From contig NZ_JALEGT010000012.1 of NCBI RefSeq assembly GCF_022763305.1, positions 1-40,081 of the forward strand: DNA of 40,081 nt, given 5' to 3'. Below are positions 8,310 through 16,729 of this stretch, piece after piece. The stretch is from Marivita sp. (GTDB lineage Bacteria > Pseudomonadota > Alphaproteobacteria > Rhodobacterales > Rhodobacteraceae). A model generated the notes under the pieces. It had not been told where the DNA came from. It saw nothing but the letters and a program-made list of their open reading frames with translations, and made no database searches. The position numbers and the translations under genes are program-made. Within the stretch, counting starts at the first letter, position 1, and the number at the start of each line of letters is the position of its first letter.

Positions 8310-9287
8310 ATGTACGCCCAGATGGTCACGTCCGAAGCGACCCAGGATGATCCCGACAAGCTGGCCGCGTTCCAGGCCCGGATCGACGCGGGCGACAAGA
8401 TCGAACCCAAGGACTGGATGCCGGAAGGCTATCGCAAGACGCTGATCCGCCAGATTGGCCAGCATGCCCATTCCGAAATCGTCGGCCAGCTTCCCGAAGG
8501 CAACTGGATCACCCGCGCCCCGACACTGGAACGCAAGGCGATTCTCTTGGCCAAGGTGCAGGACGAAGCCGGGCATGGGCTGTATCTCTATGGAGCAGCC
8601 GAAACGCTTGGGGTGAGCCGGGACGAACTGACCGAAATGCTGCTCGACGGGCGGATGAAATACTCCTCGATCTTCAATTACCCGACCTTGACCTGGGCCG
8701 ATATGGGCGCGGTCGGCTGGCTGGTCGATGGGGCGGCGATCATGAATCAGGTTCCGCTCCAGCGCACCTCCTACGGGCCGTATTCCCGCGCGATGATCCG
8801 CATCTGCAAGGAAGAGAGCTTTCACCAGCGGCAGGGCTATCACATCATGATGAAGATGGCCCAAGGCACACCTGCGCAGAAGAAAATGGCGCAGGATGCG
8901 CTCAACCGCTTCTGGTATCCGTCGCTGATGATGTTCGGCCCCTCCGACACCGACAGCGTGCATTCCGCGCAGTCGATGAAATGGAAGATCAAGATGAACA
9001 CCAATGACGAATTGCGCCAGAAATTCGTCGATCAGACCGTACCGCAGGCGCAGTATCTTGGCCTGAGCGTCCCGGACGAGACCCTGCGCTGGAACGACGA
9101 GAAAGGCGGCTACGATTTCGCAGAGCCCGACTGGTCGGAATTCTACGATGTGATCAAGGGCAATGGCCCCTGCAACACCGAACGGTTGGCCGCGCGCAAC
9201 AAGGCCTGGGATGACGGTGCCTGGGTGCGCGAAGGGCTCATGGCCCACGCCGAAAAGAAACGCGCCGCCCGCATGGCGGCGGAATAG
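8310..9287 (+). CDS. paaA: Phenylacetyl-CoA epoxidase catalytic subunit PaaA
   Basis: Di-iron oxygenase subunit of the PaaABCE complex, which converts phenylacetyl-CoA to its 1,2-epoxide using oxygen and electrons from PaaE. The 325-residue length matches the family. Two iron-binding ExxH motifs are visible: DEAGH (E86, H89) and EESFH (E169, H172). The start MYAQMV at 8310 is the family N-terminus and has AGGAAAGAG just upstream. An in-frame ATG at 8226 overlaps the promoter and would add 28 unlikely residues. It is the first gene of paaABCDE. Confidence 0.96.
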   Translation: MYAQMVTSEATQDDPDKLAAFQARIDAGDKIEPKDWMPEGYRKTLIRQIGQHAHSEIVGQLPEGNWITRAPTLERKAILLAKVQDEAGHGLYLYGAAETLGVSRDELTEMLLDGRMKYSSIFNYPTLTWADMGAVGWLVDGAAIMNQVPLQRTSYGPYSRAMIRICKEESFHQRQGYHIMMKMAQGTPAQKKMAQDALNRFWYPSLMMFGPSDTDSVHSAQSMKWKIKMNTNDELRQKFVDQTVPQAQYLGLSVPDETLRWNDEKGGYDFAEPDWSEFYDVIKGNGPCNTERLAARNKAWDDGAWVREGLMAHAEKKRAARMAAE

Positions 9288-9355
9288 CTCATCAGCCCTG
9301 ACAGGCTTCTTCGCGAAGAGAGCCGTAAGGCTCGATAAGCGTCACGAGGACACAT

Positions 9356-9640
9356 ATGAAACACGAATGGCCCCTCTGGGAGGTCTTCATCCGCGGACAA
9401 CACGGTCTGAACCACCGGCATGTGGGCAGTCTGCACGCCCCCGATGCGGAACACGCGCTCAGAAACGCGCGCGATGTCTACACACGCCGCAACGAAGGTG
9501 TGAGCATCTGGGTCGTCGAGGCACGGCACATCACCGCCTCCTCCCCGTCGGACAAAGGTCCGCTCTACGAGCCGTCCGAAAGCAAGGTCTATCGCCACCC
9601 GACCTTTTTCGACATCCCCGATGAAGCAGGCCACATGTGA
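9356..9640 (+). CDS. paaB: Phenylacetyl-CoA epoxidase subunit PaaB
   Basis: A 94-residue accessory subunit of the epoxidase complex. The opening EWPLWEVFIRGQHGLNHRHV and the later DVYTRRNEGVSIWVVE are characteristic of PaaB, which bridges the PaaAC dimers and has no cofactor. It starts 68 bases after paaA with GAGGA ahead of ATG 9356. Its TGA shares one base with the paaC start (TGATG at 9638-9642), indicating coupled translation. Confidence 0.95.
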   Translation: MKHEWPLWEVFIRGQHGLNHRHVGSLHAPDAEHALRNARDVYTRRNEGVSIWVVEARHITASSPSDKGPLYEPSESKVYRHPTFFDIPDEAGHM

Positions 9641-10401
9641 TGACGGACCGCGCAGCGCTTTTCGAATACCTGCTGCGGCTGGGCGACAGCACGCTGATCC
9701 TGGGTCACAGGGTCAGCGAATGGTGCGGTCATGCGCCTGCGCTGGAAGAGGATATCGCACTCGCCAATACCGCGCTGGACCTGATCGGACAGACACAGAT
9801 GTGGCTGGGCCTTGCCGGCGAGGTCGAGGGCGCGGGGCGCAGTGCCGATGATCTGGCGATGCTGCGCGACGTCTGGGAGTTCAGAAACCTCCTGCTCGTG
9901 GAACAGCCCAACGGAGATTACGGCAAGACGATCCTGCGCCAATGCCTGTTCGATGCCTTCCATTTCGAGTTGCTGACTGAACTGACCCATGCACGGGACG
10001 ACCGGATCGCCGGGATTGCGGCAAAGGCTCTGAAGGAAGTGACCTATCACCTCGACCGGTCCTCCGAGACGGTGATCGGACTGGGTGACGGCACCGAGGA
10101 AAGCAATGCCAGACTGCAAGCGGCGCTTGATCTGCTCTGGCCCTATGTGGGTGAAATGTTTGCGGCAGATGCGGTCGACGCGGCGATGCACAAATCCGGG
10201 ATCGCGCCGGACCTGGCGGTTCTGCGCAGCCGGTTCGACACCCGCATCGACGCAATCCTGACCGAGGCGACGCTGACGAAACCCGACAGCGCCTATGCCC
10301 AATCGGGCGGCAAGACCGGGTTCCGCCATTCCGAACATCTGGGCCACATGCTGACGCAGATGCAGTGGCTCCAGCGCGCCTATCCGGGTGCGACGTGGTG
10401 A
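9640..10401 (+). CDS. paaC: Phenylacetyl-CoA epoxidase structural subunit PaaC
   Basis: A 253-residue ferritin-like, non-catalytic partner of PaaA. It contains LGDSTLILGHRVSEWCGHAP near the N-terminus, the LANTALDLIGQ helix and KEVTYHLDRSSETVIGLGDG around residues 130-150. Homologous to PaaA but without its iron ligands, PaaC stabilises the complex and helps bind CoA. ATG 9640 was chosen because it overlaps the paaB stop by one base; a GTG at 9637 would also be in frame. The gene ends one base before the paaD start codon. Confidence 0.95.
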   Translation: MTDRAALFEYLLRLGDSTLILGHRVSEWCGHAPALEEDIALANTALDLIGQTQMWLGLAGEVEGAGRSADDLAMLRDVWEFRNLLLVEQPNGDYGKTILRQCLFDAFHFELLTELTHARDDRIAGIAAKALKEVTYHLDRSSETVIGLGDGTEESNARLQAALDLLWPYVGEMFAADAVDAAMHKSGIAPDLAVLRSRFDTRIDAILTEATLTKPDSAYAQSGGKTGFRHSEHLGHMLTQMQWLQRAYPGATW

Positions 10402-10402
10402 C

Positions 10403-10861
10403 ATGACACCCGACCTGCCCACCATCTGGTCCTGGCTCGACGAGGTGCCGGATCCGGAGATCCCCGTGATCTCTGTGGTCGATCTCGGTATCGTACGGGA
10501 CGTGGCCTGGCAGGGTGACACGCTCGAAGTGGCCGTCACCCCGACCTATTCGGGATGTCCCGCCACGTCGGTGATCGCGATGGACATCGAAACCGCCCTG
10601 CACGATCGCGGCGTGCGAAACGTCAAGATCAGGACCCAGATCGCGCCTCCCTGGACCACCGACTGGCTGTCGGACAAGGGGCGCGCAAAACTGGCCGCGT
10701 ATGGCATTGCACCGCCCTCGCCCGCTGGCGGACCCGAGGCCTGCCCCCATTGCGGCAGCGCGCTTCTGACCCGCGTCAGTCAGTTCGGATCGACCCCCTG
10801 CAAGGCGCATTGGCGCTGCGACGCCTGCCTCGAGCCGTTCGATTATTTCAAATGCATCTGA
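10403..10861 (+). CDS. paaD: PaaD, iron-sulfur/maturation factor of the epoxidase
   Basis: A 152-residue protein with an N-terminal DUF59/MIP18 domain (VPDPEIPVISVVDLGIVRDV, the TYSGCPA loop) and a C-terminal cysteine-rich zinc-ribbon-like segment (ACPHCGSALL, then CDAC and a final Cys). PaaD is required for phenylacetate catabolism and is thought to help assemble the iron or iron-sulfur centres of the epoxidase system. It starts one base after the paaC stop, and paaE starts 15 bases after its own stop. Confidence 0.94.
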   Translation: MTPDLPTIWSWLDEVPDPEIPVISVVDLGIVRDVAWQGDTLEVAVTPTYSGCPATSVIAMDIETALHDRGVRNVKIRTQIAPPWTTDWLSDKGRAKLAAYGIAPPSPAGGPEACPHCGSALLTRVSQFGSTPCKAHWRCDACLEPFDYFKCI

Positions 10862-10876
10862 CCCCGGACCTCTGAT

Positions 10877-11941
10877 ATGGCGCGCTTCTTTCCCCTGACC
10901 GTGACCGATGTGCAAAAGACGACGCGGGACGCGGTCGTCATCACATTCGAGGCCCGCGACGGGGGCGATTTCAGCTTCACCCAGGGCCAGTACCTGACCT
11001 TCCGGCGGGATTTCGACGGAACCGAGCTGCGCCGATCGTATTCGATCTGCTCGGGCGCCCATGAAGCAGTGCTCCGTGTCGGGATCAAGGCCGTGGCGGA
11101 CGGTGCCTTTTCGCATTGGGCAAACACCGCGCTCGAGCCGGGCATGACGCTCGACGCGATGGAGCCGATGGGGAAATTCAACACGCCGATCGAACCGGAC
11201 CAGGCGAAGACCTACCTCGCCTTCGCCGGCGGCTCCGGGATCACGCCGATCCTGTCGATCCTCAAGACGGTGCTGGCGGCCGAACCGAAATCCCGCGCCA
11301 CGCTCGTCTATGCCAATCGCAGCCTGAACACGATCATGTTCCGCGAAGAACTGGAGGACCTGAAGAACCAGCACATGGGCCGCTTCAGCATCATCCACAT
11401 TCTCGAGACCGACGCGCAGGACATCGACCTGTTCGAGGGCCGGATCGACGGGGAAAAATGCGCGGCCCTGTTCGCCCACTGGATCGACATCGCCAGCGTG
11501 GACACGGCCTTCATCTGCGGGCCCGAACCGATGATGAAGGCGATTGCGCAGTCGCTCGGCGATCACGGGCTGACGAAAGAGCAGATCAAGTTCGAACTCT
11601 TCGCCAGCGCGCAGACTGGCCGGCTCGAGCGTCGCACGAGATCCGTGGACAGCGCCACACGTGACAGCATCGCCGCGAGCATCACGCTCGATGGCATGAC
11701 CCGCAGCTTCGAGATGGCGCGCGACATGACGCTGCTCGAAGCCGCGCTCGACAATGCGATGGATGCCCCCCATGCCTGTCGCGCCGGGGTCTGTTCGACC
11801 TGCAAATGCAAGGTGATCGAGGGCGAGGTGGACATGGTCGCCAACCACGCGCTCGAGGATTACGAGGTGGCGGCAGGCTATGTCCTGTCCTGCCAATCCT
11901 ATCCGATCAGCCCACGGATCGTTGTGGATTACGACCAGTAG
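10877..11941 (+). CDS. paaE: Phenylacetyl-CoA epoxidase reductase PaaE
   Basis: A 354-residue NAD(P)H-dependent reductase that passes electrons to the PaaAC di-iron site. The N-terminal ferredoxin-NADP reductase domain shows the flavin-binding RRSYSICSG and the nucleotide-binding GGSGITPILSIL and ICGPEPMMKAI motifs. The C-terminal plant-type ferredoxin domain has CRAGVCSTCKC and a distal Cys in LSCQSYP, the four ligands of a 2Fe-2S cluster. It is the last gene of the plus-strand epoxidase operon; the convergent paaK stop lies only 9 bases away. Confidence 0.95.
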   Translation: MARFFPLTVTDVQKTTRDAVVITFEARDGGDFSFTQGQYLTFRRDFDGTELRRSYSICSGAHEAVLRVGIKAVADGAFSHWANTALEPGMTLDAMEPMGKFNTPIEPDQAKTYLAFAGGSGITPILSILKTVLAAEPKSRATLVYANRSLNTIMFREELEDLKNQHMGRFSIIHILETDAQDIDLFEGRIDGEKCAALFAHWIDIASVDTAFICGPEPMMKAIAQSLGDHGLTKEQIKFELFASAQTGRLERRTRSVDSATRDSIAASITLDGMTRSFEMARDMTLLEAALDNAMDAPHACRAGVCSTCKCKVIEGEVDMVANHALEDYEVAAGYVLSCQSYPISPRIVVDYDQ

Positions 11942-11950
11942 GGAAAACCG

Positions 11951-13261
11951 TCAGCCCGGCTTGCGCTTGTCGACGACGCGCACAGCCTTGCCCTGCGACC
12001 GCGGCACTGAACCGGGATCACCGACATGGACGGAGACGGTCACACCGACATGATCCTTGATCCGCTCGGTCAGCATGGTGGCCGCCGCCTGTTTCGACAG
12101 ATCACTGACCGCGTAGGGCATCGCCTCGACCAGCACGCGCATCGCGTCCATCCGGCCCGAGGTGGTGAGTTCGATCTGGAAATACGGGGCAAGCCCGCCG
12201 GTCGCCATCACCTCTTCCTCGATCTGGGTCGGGAAAACATTGACCCCGCGCAGGATCATCATGTCATCGCTGCGCCCCGTGACCTTTTCCATCCGCCGCA
12301 TCGTCCGCGCGGTTCCGGCCATGAGCCGCGTCAGATCCCGCGTGCGGTAGCGGATCACCGGCATGCCTTCCTTGGTCAACGTGGTAAAGACCAACTCACC
12401 CTTTACGCCGTCGGGCAGGACAAGCCCGGTGTCCGGGTCGATGATCTCGGGATAGAAATGGTCTTCCCAGATATGCAGCCCGTCCTTGGTCTCGACGCAT
12501 TCATTGGCGACACCGGGTCCGATCACCTCGGACAGACCGTAGATGTCGACCGCGTGCATGTCGAAGGACTCCTCGATTTCCTGACGCATGGCATTGGTCC
12601 ACGGCTCTGCACCGAACACGCCGACCTCGAGCGAGGATTCGCGCGGATCAAGCCCCGCCTTGTGGAACGCTTCAAGGATGTTGAGGATGTAGGAGGGCGT
12701 CACCATGATGCCCTTGGGGCGGAAATCGGTGATCAGCCCGACTTGTTTTTCAGTCTGGCCACCCCCCATGGGGACAACCGTACCACCCAGCTTTTCCACC
12801 CCGTAATGCGCGCCCAGACCACCGGTGAACAAGCCGTAGCCATAAGCCACATGCACCATGTCCCCGGCCCTGAGTCCCGACGCCCGCAGCGACCGCGCCA
12901 CCACCTCGGCCCACATGTCGATGTCGTTCCTGTTGTAGCCGACGACCGTGGGCTTGCCTGTCGTGCCGGACGATGCGTGGACACGCACGATCTGTTCGCG
13001 CGGCACGGCGAAAAGACCGAACGGGTAATTGTCGCGCAGGTCGGATTTCGTGGTGAAGGGAAACTTCGAAAGGTCGGACAGGTCCTTGAGATCATCAGGA
13101 TGCACGCCCGCCGCGTCGAACCGCGCGCGATACATCGGCACGTTCTGATACGCGTGATTGAGCGACCAGCGCAGGCGCTCCAGCTGAAGGCTGCGGATTT
13201 CGTCGATCGAAGCACGTTCGATCGGATCGAGATCCGACGGTTTCGGTGACAGATCCTTCAT
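11951..13261 (-). CDS. paaK: Phenylacetate-CoA ligase PaaK
   Basis: AMP-forming ligase that activates phenylacetate with ATP and CoA, the entry step of the pathway. The 436-residue protein carries the adenylate-forming P-loop SSGTTGKPTVVGY (about residues 97-109), YGYGLFTGGLGAHYG, the DIYGLSEVIGPG motif and GRSDDMMILRGVNVFP near the hinge to the C-terminal domain, all as in PaaK. The ATG at 13261 follows a GGGGAGG site. It lies 16 bases downstream of paaI on the minus strand, so the two form a small operon divergent from paaZ and convergent with paaE. Confidence 0.96.
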   Translation of the reverse strand: MKDLSPKPSDLDPIERASIDEIRSLQLERLRWSLNHAYQNVPMYRARFDAAGVHPDDLKDLSDLSKFPFTTKSDLRDNYPFGLFAVPREQIVRVHASSGTTGKPTVVGYNRNDIDMWAEVVARSLRASGLRAGDMVHVAYGYGLFTGGLGAHYGVEKLGGTVVPMGGGQTEKQVGLITDFRPKGIMVTPSYILNILEAFHKAGLDPRESSLEVGVFGAEPWTNAMRQEIEESFDMHAVDIYGLSEVIGPGVANECVETKDGLHIWEDHFYPEIIDPDTGLVLPDGVKGELVFTTLTKEGMPVIRYRTRDLTRLMAGTARTMRRMEKVTGRSDDMMILRGVNVFPTQIEEEVMATGGLAPYFQIELTTSGRMDAMRVLVEAMPYAVSDLSKQAAATMLTERIKDHVGVTVSVHVGDPGSVPRSQGKAVRVVDKRKPG

Positions 13262-13277
13262 GTGCCCAGCGCCTCCC

Positions 13278-13706
13278 CTACGCTTCTTCGAACACGTGTC
13301 CGTTGATGGAGCGCGAGAGCCCGCGAAACTCCGCGATCAGCACACCCGCCTGGTTCGTGACCTGCACATCGGTGATGCCGCTGCGACCTTTCAGCGAAAT
13401 CTCCCGCGCCTCTGCGCGCAGGCGGTCACCCAGCCGGCCTGACGCGATGAAGGTGATGGAGTTGTGCTGCGCAACCGTGACCTGGTTGCGGCTGTTGCAG
13501 GCATAAGCAAAGGCGCTGTCGGCCAGAGTGAAGATCACTCCGCCGTGGCACATTCCATGCCCGTTGCAATGGTGTTTCCTGACGGTCAGTTCCATGACCG
13601 CTTCGCCTTCGGCGACATGCACCAGTTCCATCCCCATCCATTGCGAGGCATGGTCCTGGTGCCACATTTTCTGCGCGGCCTGTTCGGCCCGTTCGTCCGG
13701 TGTCAT
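13278..13706 (-). CDS. paaI: Hydroxyphenylacetyl-CoA thioesterase PaaI
   Basis: A 142-residue hotdog-fold thioesterase that releases CoA from dead-end ring-hydroxylated phenylacetyl-CoA derivatives and so protects the CoA pool. The signature NGHGMCHGGVIFTLADSAFA (residues 48-67), with the catalytic-region HGG and D, is clear, as is NQVTVAQHNSITFIASG. The start MTPDERAEQ at 13706 gives the usual PaaI length; the frame is open further upstream but that part overlaps paaZ. It is first in the paaI-paaK minus-strand unit. Confidence 0.94.
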   Translation of the reverse strand: MTPDERAEQAAQKMWHQDHASQWMGMELVHVAEGEAVMELTVRKHHCNGHGMCHGGVIFTLADSAFAYACNSRNQVTVAQHNSITFIASGRLGDRLRAEAREISLKGRSGITDVQVTNQAGVLIAEFRGLSRSINGHVFEEA

Positions 13707-13769
13707 GGCGGGGACGCTTGCATGAAGTTTGCGTCCGGTCAAATACTTAGGCAGGCAAGGAGGAGCAGG
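13707..13769. promoter_or_regulatory. Divergent control region paaI / paaZ
   Basis: These 63 bases separate the paaI and paaZ start codons and must hold control signals for both directions. GGACGC (13712-13717) and GCGTCC (13731-13736) form a 6-bp inverted repeat with a 13-base spacer, a possible operator. A strong ribosome site (GGAGGAG) precedes paaZ. I see no confident -35/-10 pair. Confidence 0.45.
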
Positions 13770-15803
13770 ATGACCATTCAGGATGTTCAGAGTTTCATCG
13801 CGGGCACATGGCACGCCCCGGACAGCAGCGCGCGAGAGATTCAAGACGCCGTGACGGGCAATGTGATCGCCCGTGCCGGGCGGTCTCTTGTGGATGCGGA
13901 CGCGCTTCTGGACCATGCGGTGCACGTCGGTGGACCAGCGCTTCGGGCCATGACGTTCCACGACCGCGCGCGGATGCTCAAGGCGCTGGCACTGTTCCTT
14001 CAGGAGCGCCGGGACACCCTTTACGATCTCAGCTTTTCGACGGGCGGGACGCAGAAGGACCATCTGATCGACGTGGACGGCGGGATCGGAACGATGCTTG
14101 TCATGGCCTCCAAGGGCCGACGCGAGATGCCGGATGGACACGTCTATCTGGATGGCGCGGTCGAGCACCTGTCGCGCGGCGGCAGTTTTGTCGGGCAGCA
14201 TGTCTGCACCCCGTTGCAAGGCGTGGCAGTTCATATCAACGCCTTCAATTTCCCGGTCTGGGGCATGCTGGAAAAACTGGCCCCGACCCTTTTGGCCGGT
14301 GTGCCTGCAATCGTGAAACCCGCCACGGCGACCTGCCATGTGACCGAGGCCTGTGTGCGAATGATGCTGGAGAGCGGAATTTTACCAGATGGTACAATTC
14401 AGCTCGTGACTGGCGGGCTTGGTGATCTGCTGGACCACCTTGGCCCGCAGGACGTGGTGAGCTTTACCGGCTCCGCCGAGACCGCAATGGGCCTTCGCAT
14501 CCGGCCGAACATCCAACGCAATGCTGTGCGGTTCATGGCGGAACAGGACAGCCTGAACGCGTCGATCCTTGGCCCCGATGCCGTGCCCGGCACGCCGGAA
14601 TTCGATCTTTTCATCAAGGAAGCCCACCGGGAAATGACCACCAAGGCAGGGCAGAAATGCACCGCCATCCGCCGCATCATCGCACCCGAGGCGCAGGTGG
14701 ACGCGGTGATCGCCGCGCTGTCCGAGCGGTTGCGCGACACGGTGATCGGTGATCCGCGCGATCCCGCAACTCGGATGGGGGCGCTGGTATCCGATGCCCA
14801 GCGCCGGGATGTTCTGGCCAAGTGCTCCATACTCGACACCGAGGCCGAGCGGGTCTGCGGCGACCCGGAGTCCTTTGCCGTGCAGGGGGCGGATGCCGAG
14901 AAAGGCGCGTTCCTGCCGCCGATGCTCTATCACTGTGCGACCCCGGACGCGGCGCGACACGTTCACGACACCGAAGCCTTCGGCCCTGTGGCAACCGTGA
15001 TGGGCTACCGCGACTTGCCTCACGCGATTGCCCTTGTGAACCGCGGACAAGGCAGCCTTGTCGCATCGGTGATCACACACGACCCAGACGTCGCCCGCGA
15101 GGTGGTGATGGGCGCGGGCGCCTATCATGGGCGGCTCTATTTCAACAACCGTGACAGCATGGCGGAGGCGACGGGGCATGGGTCTCCGCTGCCGCATATG
15201 GTGCATGGCGGTCCGGGCCGTGCGGGCGGCGGCGAGGAACTCGGCGGGGTGCGGGGTGTGCTGCACTACATGCAGCGCACCGCCGTGCAGGGCAGTCCCG
15301 ACATCCTGCGCGCGGTAACTGGCCAATGGGTGCCCGGTGCCACCACACCGCGAGGGCCGGCACATCCGTTCCGGCGCAACTTTGACGCGCTGCAGATCGG
15401 GGAAACGCTGCACACTGACGGGCGCGAAGTCACGATGGAGGACATCGAACACTTCGCGCATTTCACAGGTGACACCTTCTATGCCCACATGGACGAGGAG
15501 GCCGCCCGGCGAAACCCGTTCTTCCCGGGGCGGGTGGCACATGGTTATCTGTTGCTCAGCTTCGCGGCAGGGCTGTTCGTCGATCCCGACGAAGGGCCGG
15601 TGCTGGCCAATACCGGGCTTGACGGCCTGCGCTTTCAGAAGCCGGTCAGCGCCGGGGACAGCATCAAGGTGCAGTTGACCGTGAAGGCCAAGACAAGGCG
15701 TACATCCGATTACGGCGAGGTGCGCTGGCAGGTAATCCTGCGCAATCAGGACGACGCGCCTGTTGCAGAATACGAACTGCTGACGATGAACGCATATCGC
15801 TGA
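13770..15803 (+). CDS. paaZ: Bifunctional ring-opening enzyme PaaZ
   Basis: A 677-residue fusion that hydrolyses the oxepin-CoA ring (C-terminal enoyl-CoA hydratase-type MaoC domain) and oxidises the resulting aldehyde with NADP (N-terminal aldehyde dehydrogenase domain). Visible features include [30 protein letters not shown], the catalytic-cysteine segment [11 protein letters not shown], and in the MaoC part (from about residue 525) [16 protein letters not shown] and [19 protein letters not shown]. Length and order match the known enzyme. ATG 13770 follows GGAGGAG; upstream in-frame codons overlap paaI on the other strand. paaX begins 47 bases downstream. Confidence 0.96.
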   Translation: MTIQDVQSFIAGTWHAPDSSAREIQDAVTGNVIARAGRSLVDADALLDHAVHVGGPALRAMTFHDRARMLKALALFLQERRDTLYDLSFSTGGTQKDHLIDVDGGIGTMLVMASKGRREMPDGHVYLDGAVEHLSRGGSFVGQHVCTPLQGVAVHINAFNFPVWGMLEKLAPTLLAGVPAIVKPATATCHVTEACVRMMLESGILPDGTIQLVTGGLGDLLDHLGPQDVVSFTGSAETAMGLRIRPNIQRNAVRFMAEQDSLNASILGPDAVPGTPEFDLFIKEAHREMTTKAGQKCTAIRRIIAPEAQVDAVIAALSERLRDTVIGDPRDPATRMGALVSDAQRRDVLAKCSILDTEAERVCGDPESFAVQGADAEKGAFLPPMLYHCATPDAARHVHDTEAFGPVATVMGYRDLPHAIALVNRGQGSLVASVITHDPDVAREVVMGAGAYHGRLYFNNRDSMAEATGHGSPLPHMVHGGPGRAGGGEELGGVRGVLHYMQRTAVQGSPDILRAVTGQWVPGATTPRGPAHPFRRNFDALQIGETLHTDGREVTMEDIEHFAHFTGDTFYAHMDEEAARRNPFFPGRVAHGYLLLSFAAGLFVDPDEGPVLANTGLDGLRFQKPVSAGDSIKVQLTVKAKTRRTSDYGEVRWQVILRNQDDAPVAEYELLTMNAYR

Positions 15804-15850
15804 CCCGGTGATGGCTTGGCCAGTCGCAACGCAACGCGTATCGGTGAGGC

Positions 15851-16651
15851 ATGACCGACGCAGAGTTCACCCGCATTGTCACCCGCCTGCTTGGGCGCTC
15901 CGCGCCACGGGTCTGGTCGCTGCTGGTCACGATGTTCGGCGATCTTGCGGTCGCACCGCAGGCCCGCCTCAGTGGGGCGACCGTCAATGCGCTGACCGCC
16001 GCCATCGGGATCAAACCCGAGGCGACGCGCGTCGCGCTGCATCGCCTGCGCAAGGAAGGCTGGATCGAAAGCCATCGGACGGGACGTCAGACACGTTATG
16101 GCCTCACACCGCTTGGCCGGTCCCAGACCGAAGCTGCCTGGCCCCGCGTCTACGGCCCGCCGACCCACGGCATGGCGTACCTGATCCTTGAAGACCCGTC
16201 CGCACCGGTCGATCTGCCGGTGGACAAGGAGGCGGCGGTCACGCTCCAGATCGGCGCGCGCGCCTTTGTGACCACCTCGACCGATGCCCGCGAGCACCAA
16301 TTGCGCCTGCCTCTCGATCCGGAACGGACCATTCCCAAATGGGTCTCGGACAAGCTGTGCCCGCCCGACCTTCAGACCGCATCGCAGGATCTGGAGCGGC
16401 GGTTCGGAATGCTTTTGAACGAGATCGCCTTTGAAGACCTGGACCTTCTGCAAAGCACAGCTTTGCGGTGTGTCGTTGTACATGAATGGCGCAGGCTGGT
16501 TCTGCGCAGCCCGGCCTTGCCCGAGGCCTTGCTGTCGGAGGGATGGCACGGCCCGGACTGCCGCGCCGCGTTTCGCCAGTTGTCGAAACTCTTGCCGGTC
16601 CCCGATCTTGGCGCGCTGGAAACCGTGATCGAAAACGGGGCAACCGGCTGA
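15851..16651 (+). CDS. paaX: PaaX-family transcriptional repressor
   Basis: A 266-residue regulator of the phenylacetate genes; in characterised members it represses paa promoters and is released by phenylacetyl-CoA. An N-terminal winged-helix domain (about 20-95) includes GIKPEATRVALHRLRKEGWI, the recognition segment with the typical alternation of basic residues, followed by RQTRYGLTPLGR. The C-terminal part matches the PaaX ligand-binding and C-terminal regions (for example VVHEWRRLVLRSPALPEALL). It is shorter than E. coli PaaX (about 316 residues). Its place directly after paaZ suggests autogenous control of the cluster. Confidence 0.88.
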   Translation: MTDAEFTRIVTRLLGRSAPRVWSLLVTMFGDLAVAPQARLSGATVNALTAAIGIKPEATRVALHRLRKEGWIESHRTGRQTRYGLTPLGRSQTEAAWPRVYGPPTHGMAYLILEDPSAPVDLPVDKEAAVTLQIGARAFVTTSTDAREHQLRLPLDPERTIPKWVSDKLCPPDLQTASQDLERRFGMLLNEIAFEDLDLLQSTALRCVVVHEWRRLVLRSPALPEALLSEGWHGPDCRAAFRQLSKLLPVPDLGALETVIENGATG

Positions 16652-16662
16652 GAACTCCGCCA

Positions 16663-16692
16663 TTGACAGGTGGACGCGGCACCGCGTTACCT
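16663..16692 (+). promoter_or_regulatory. Possible promoter of the RTX gene
   Basis: TTGACA at 16663-16668 is a perfect -35 hexamer just after the paaX stop. No good -10 is seen; GTTACC or TTACCT at 16686-16692 is the nearest with suitable spacing. A transcript from here would give a short leader before ATG 16730. Confidence 0.35.
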
Positions 16693-16729
16693 TGGGTCAT
16701 GCTCAATTTCGGGCAGCGGAGGATGTCTC

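Noticed and set aside
9881-11896. Minus-strand open frame of 671 codons opposite paaC-paaE
   Set aside because: It spans three confirmed paa genes on the other strand and has no recognisable motif or ribosome site; it is a GC-rich shadow.
12026-13249. Plus-strand open frame of 407 codons opposite paaK
   Set aside because: paaK on the minus strand has all family motifs. The plus frame is a low-complexity shadow.
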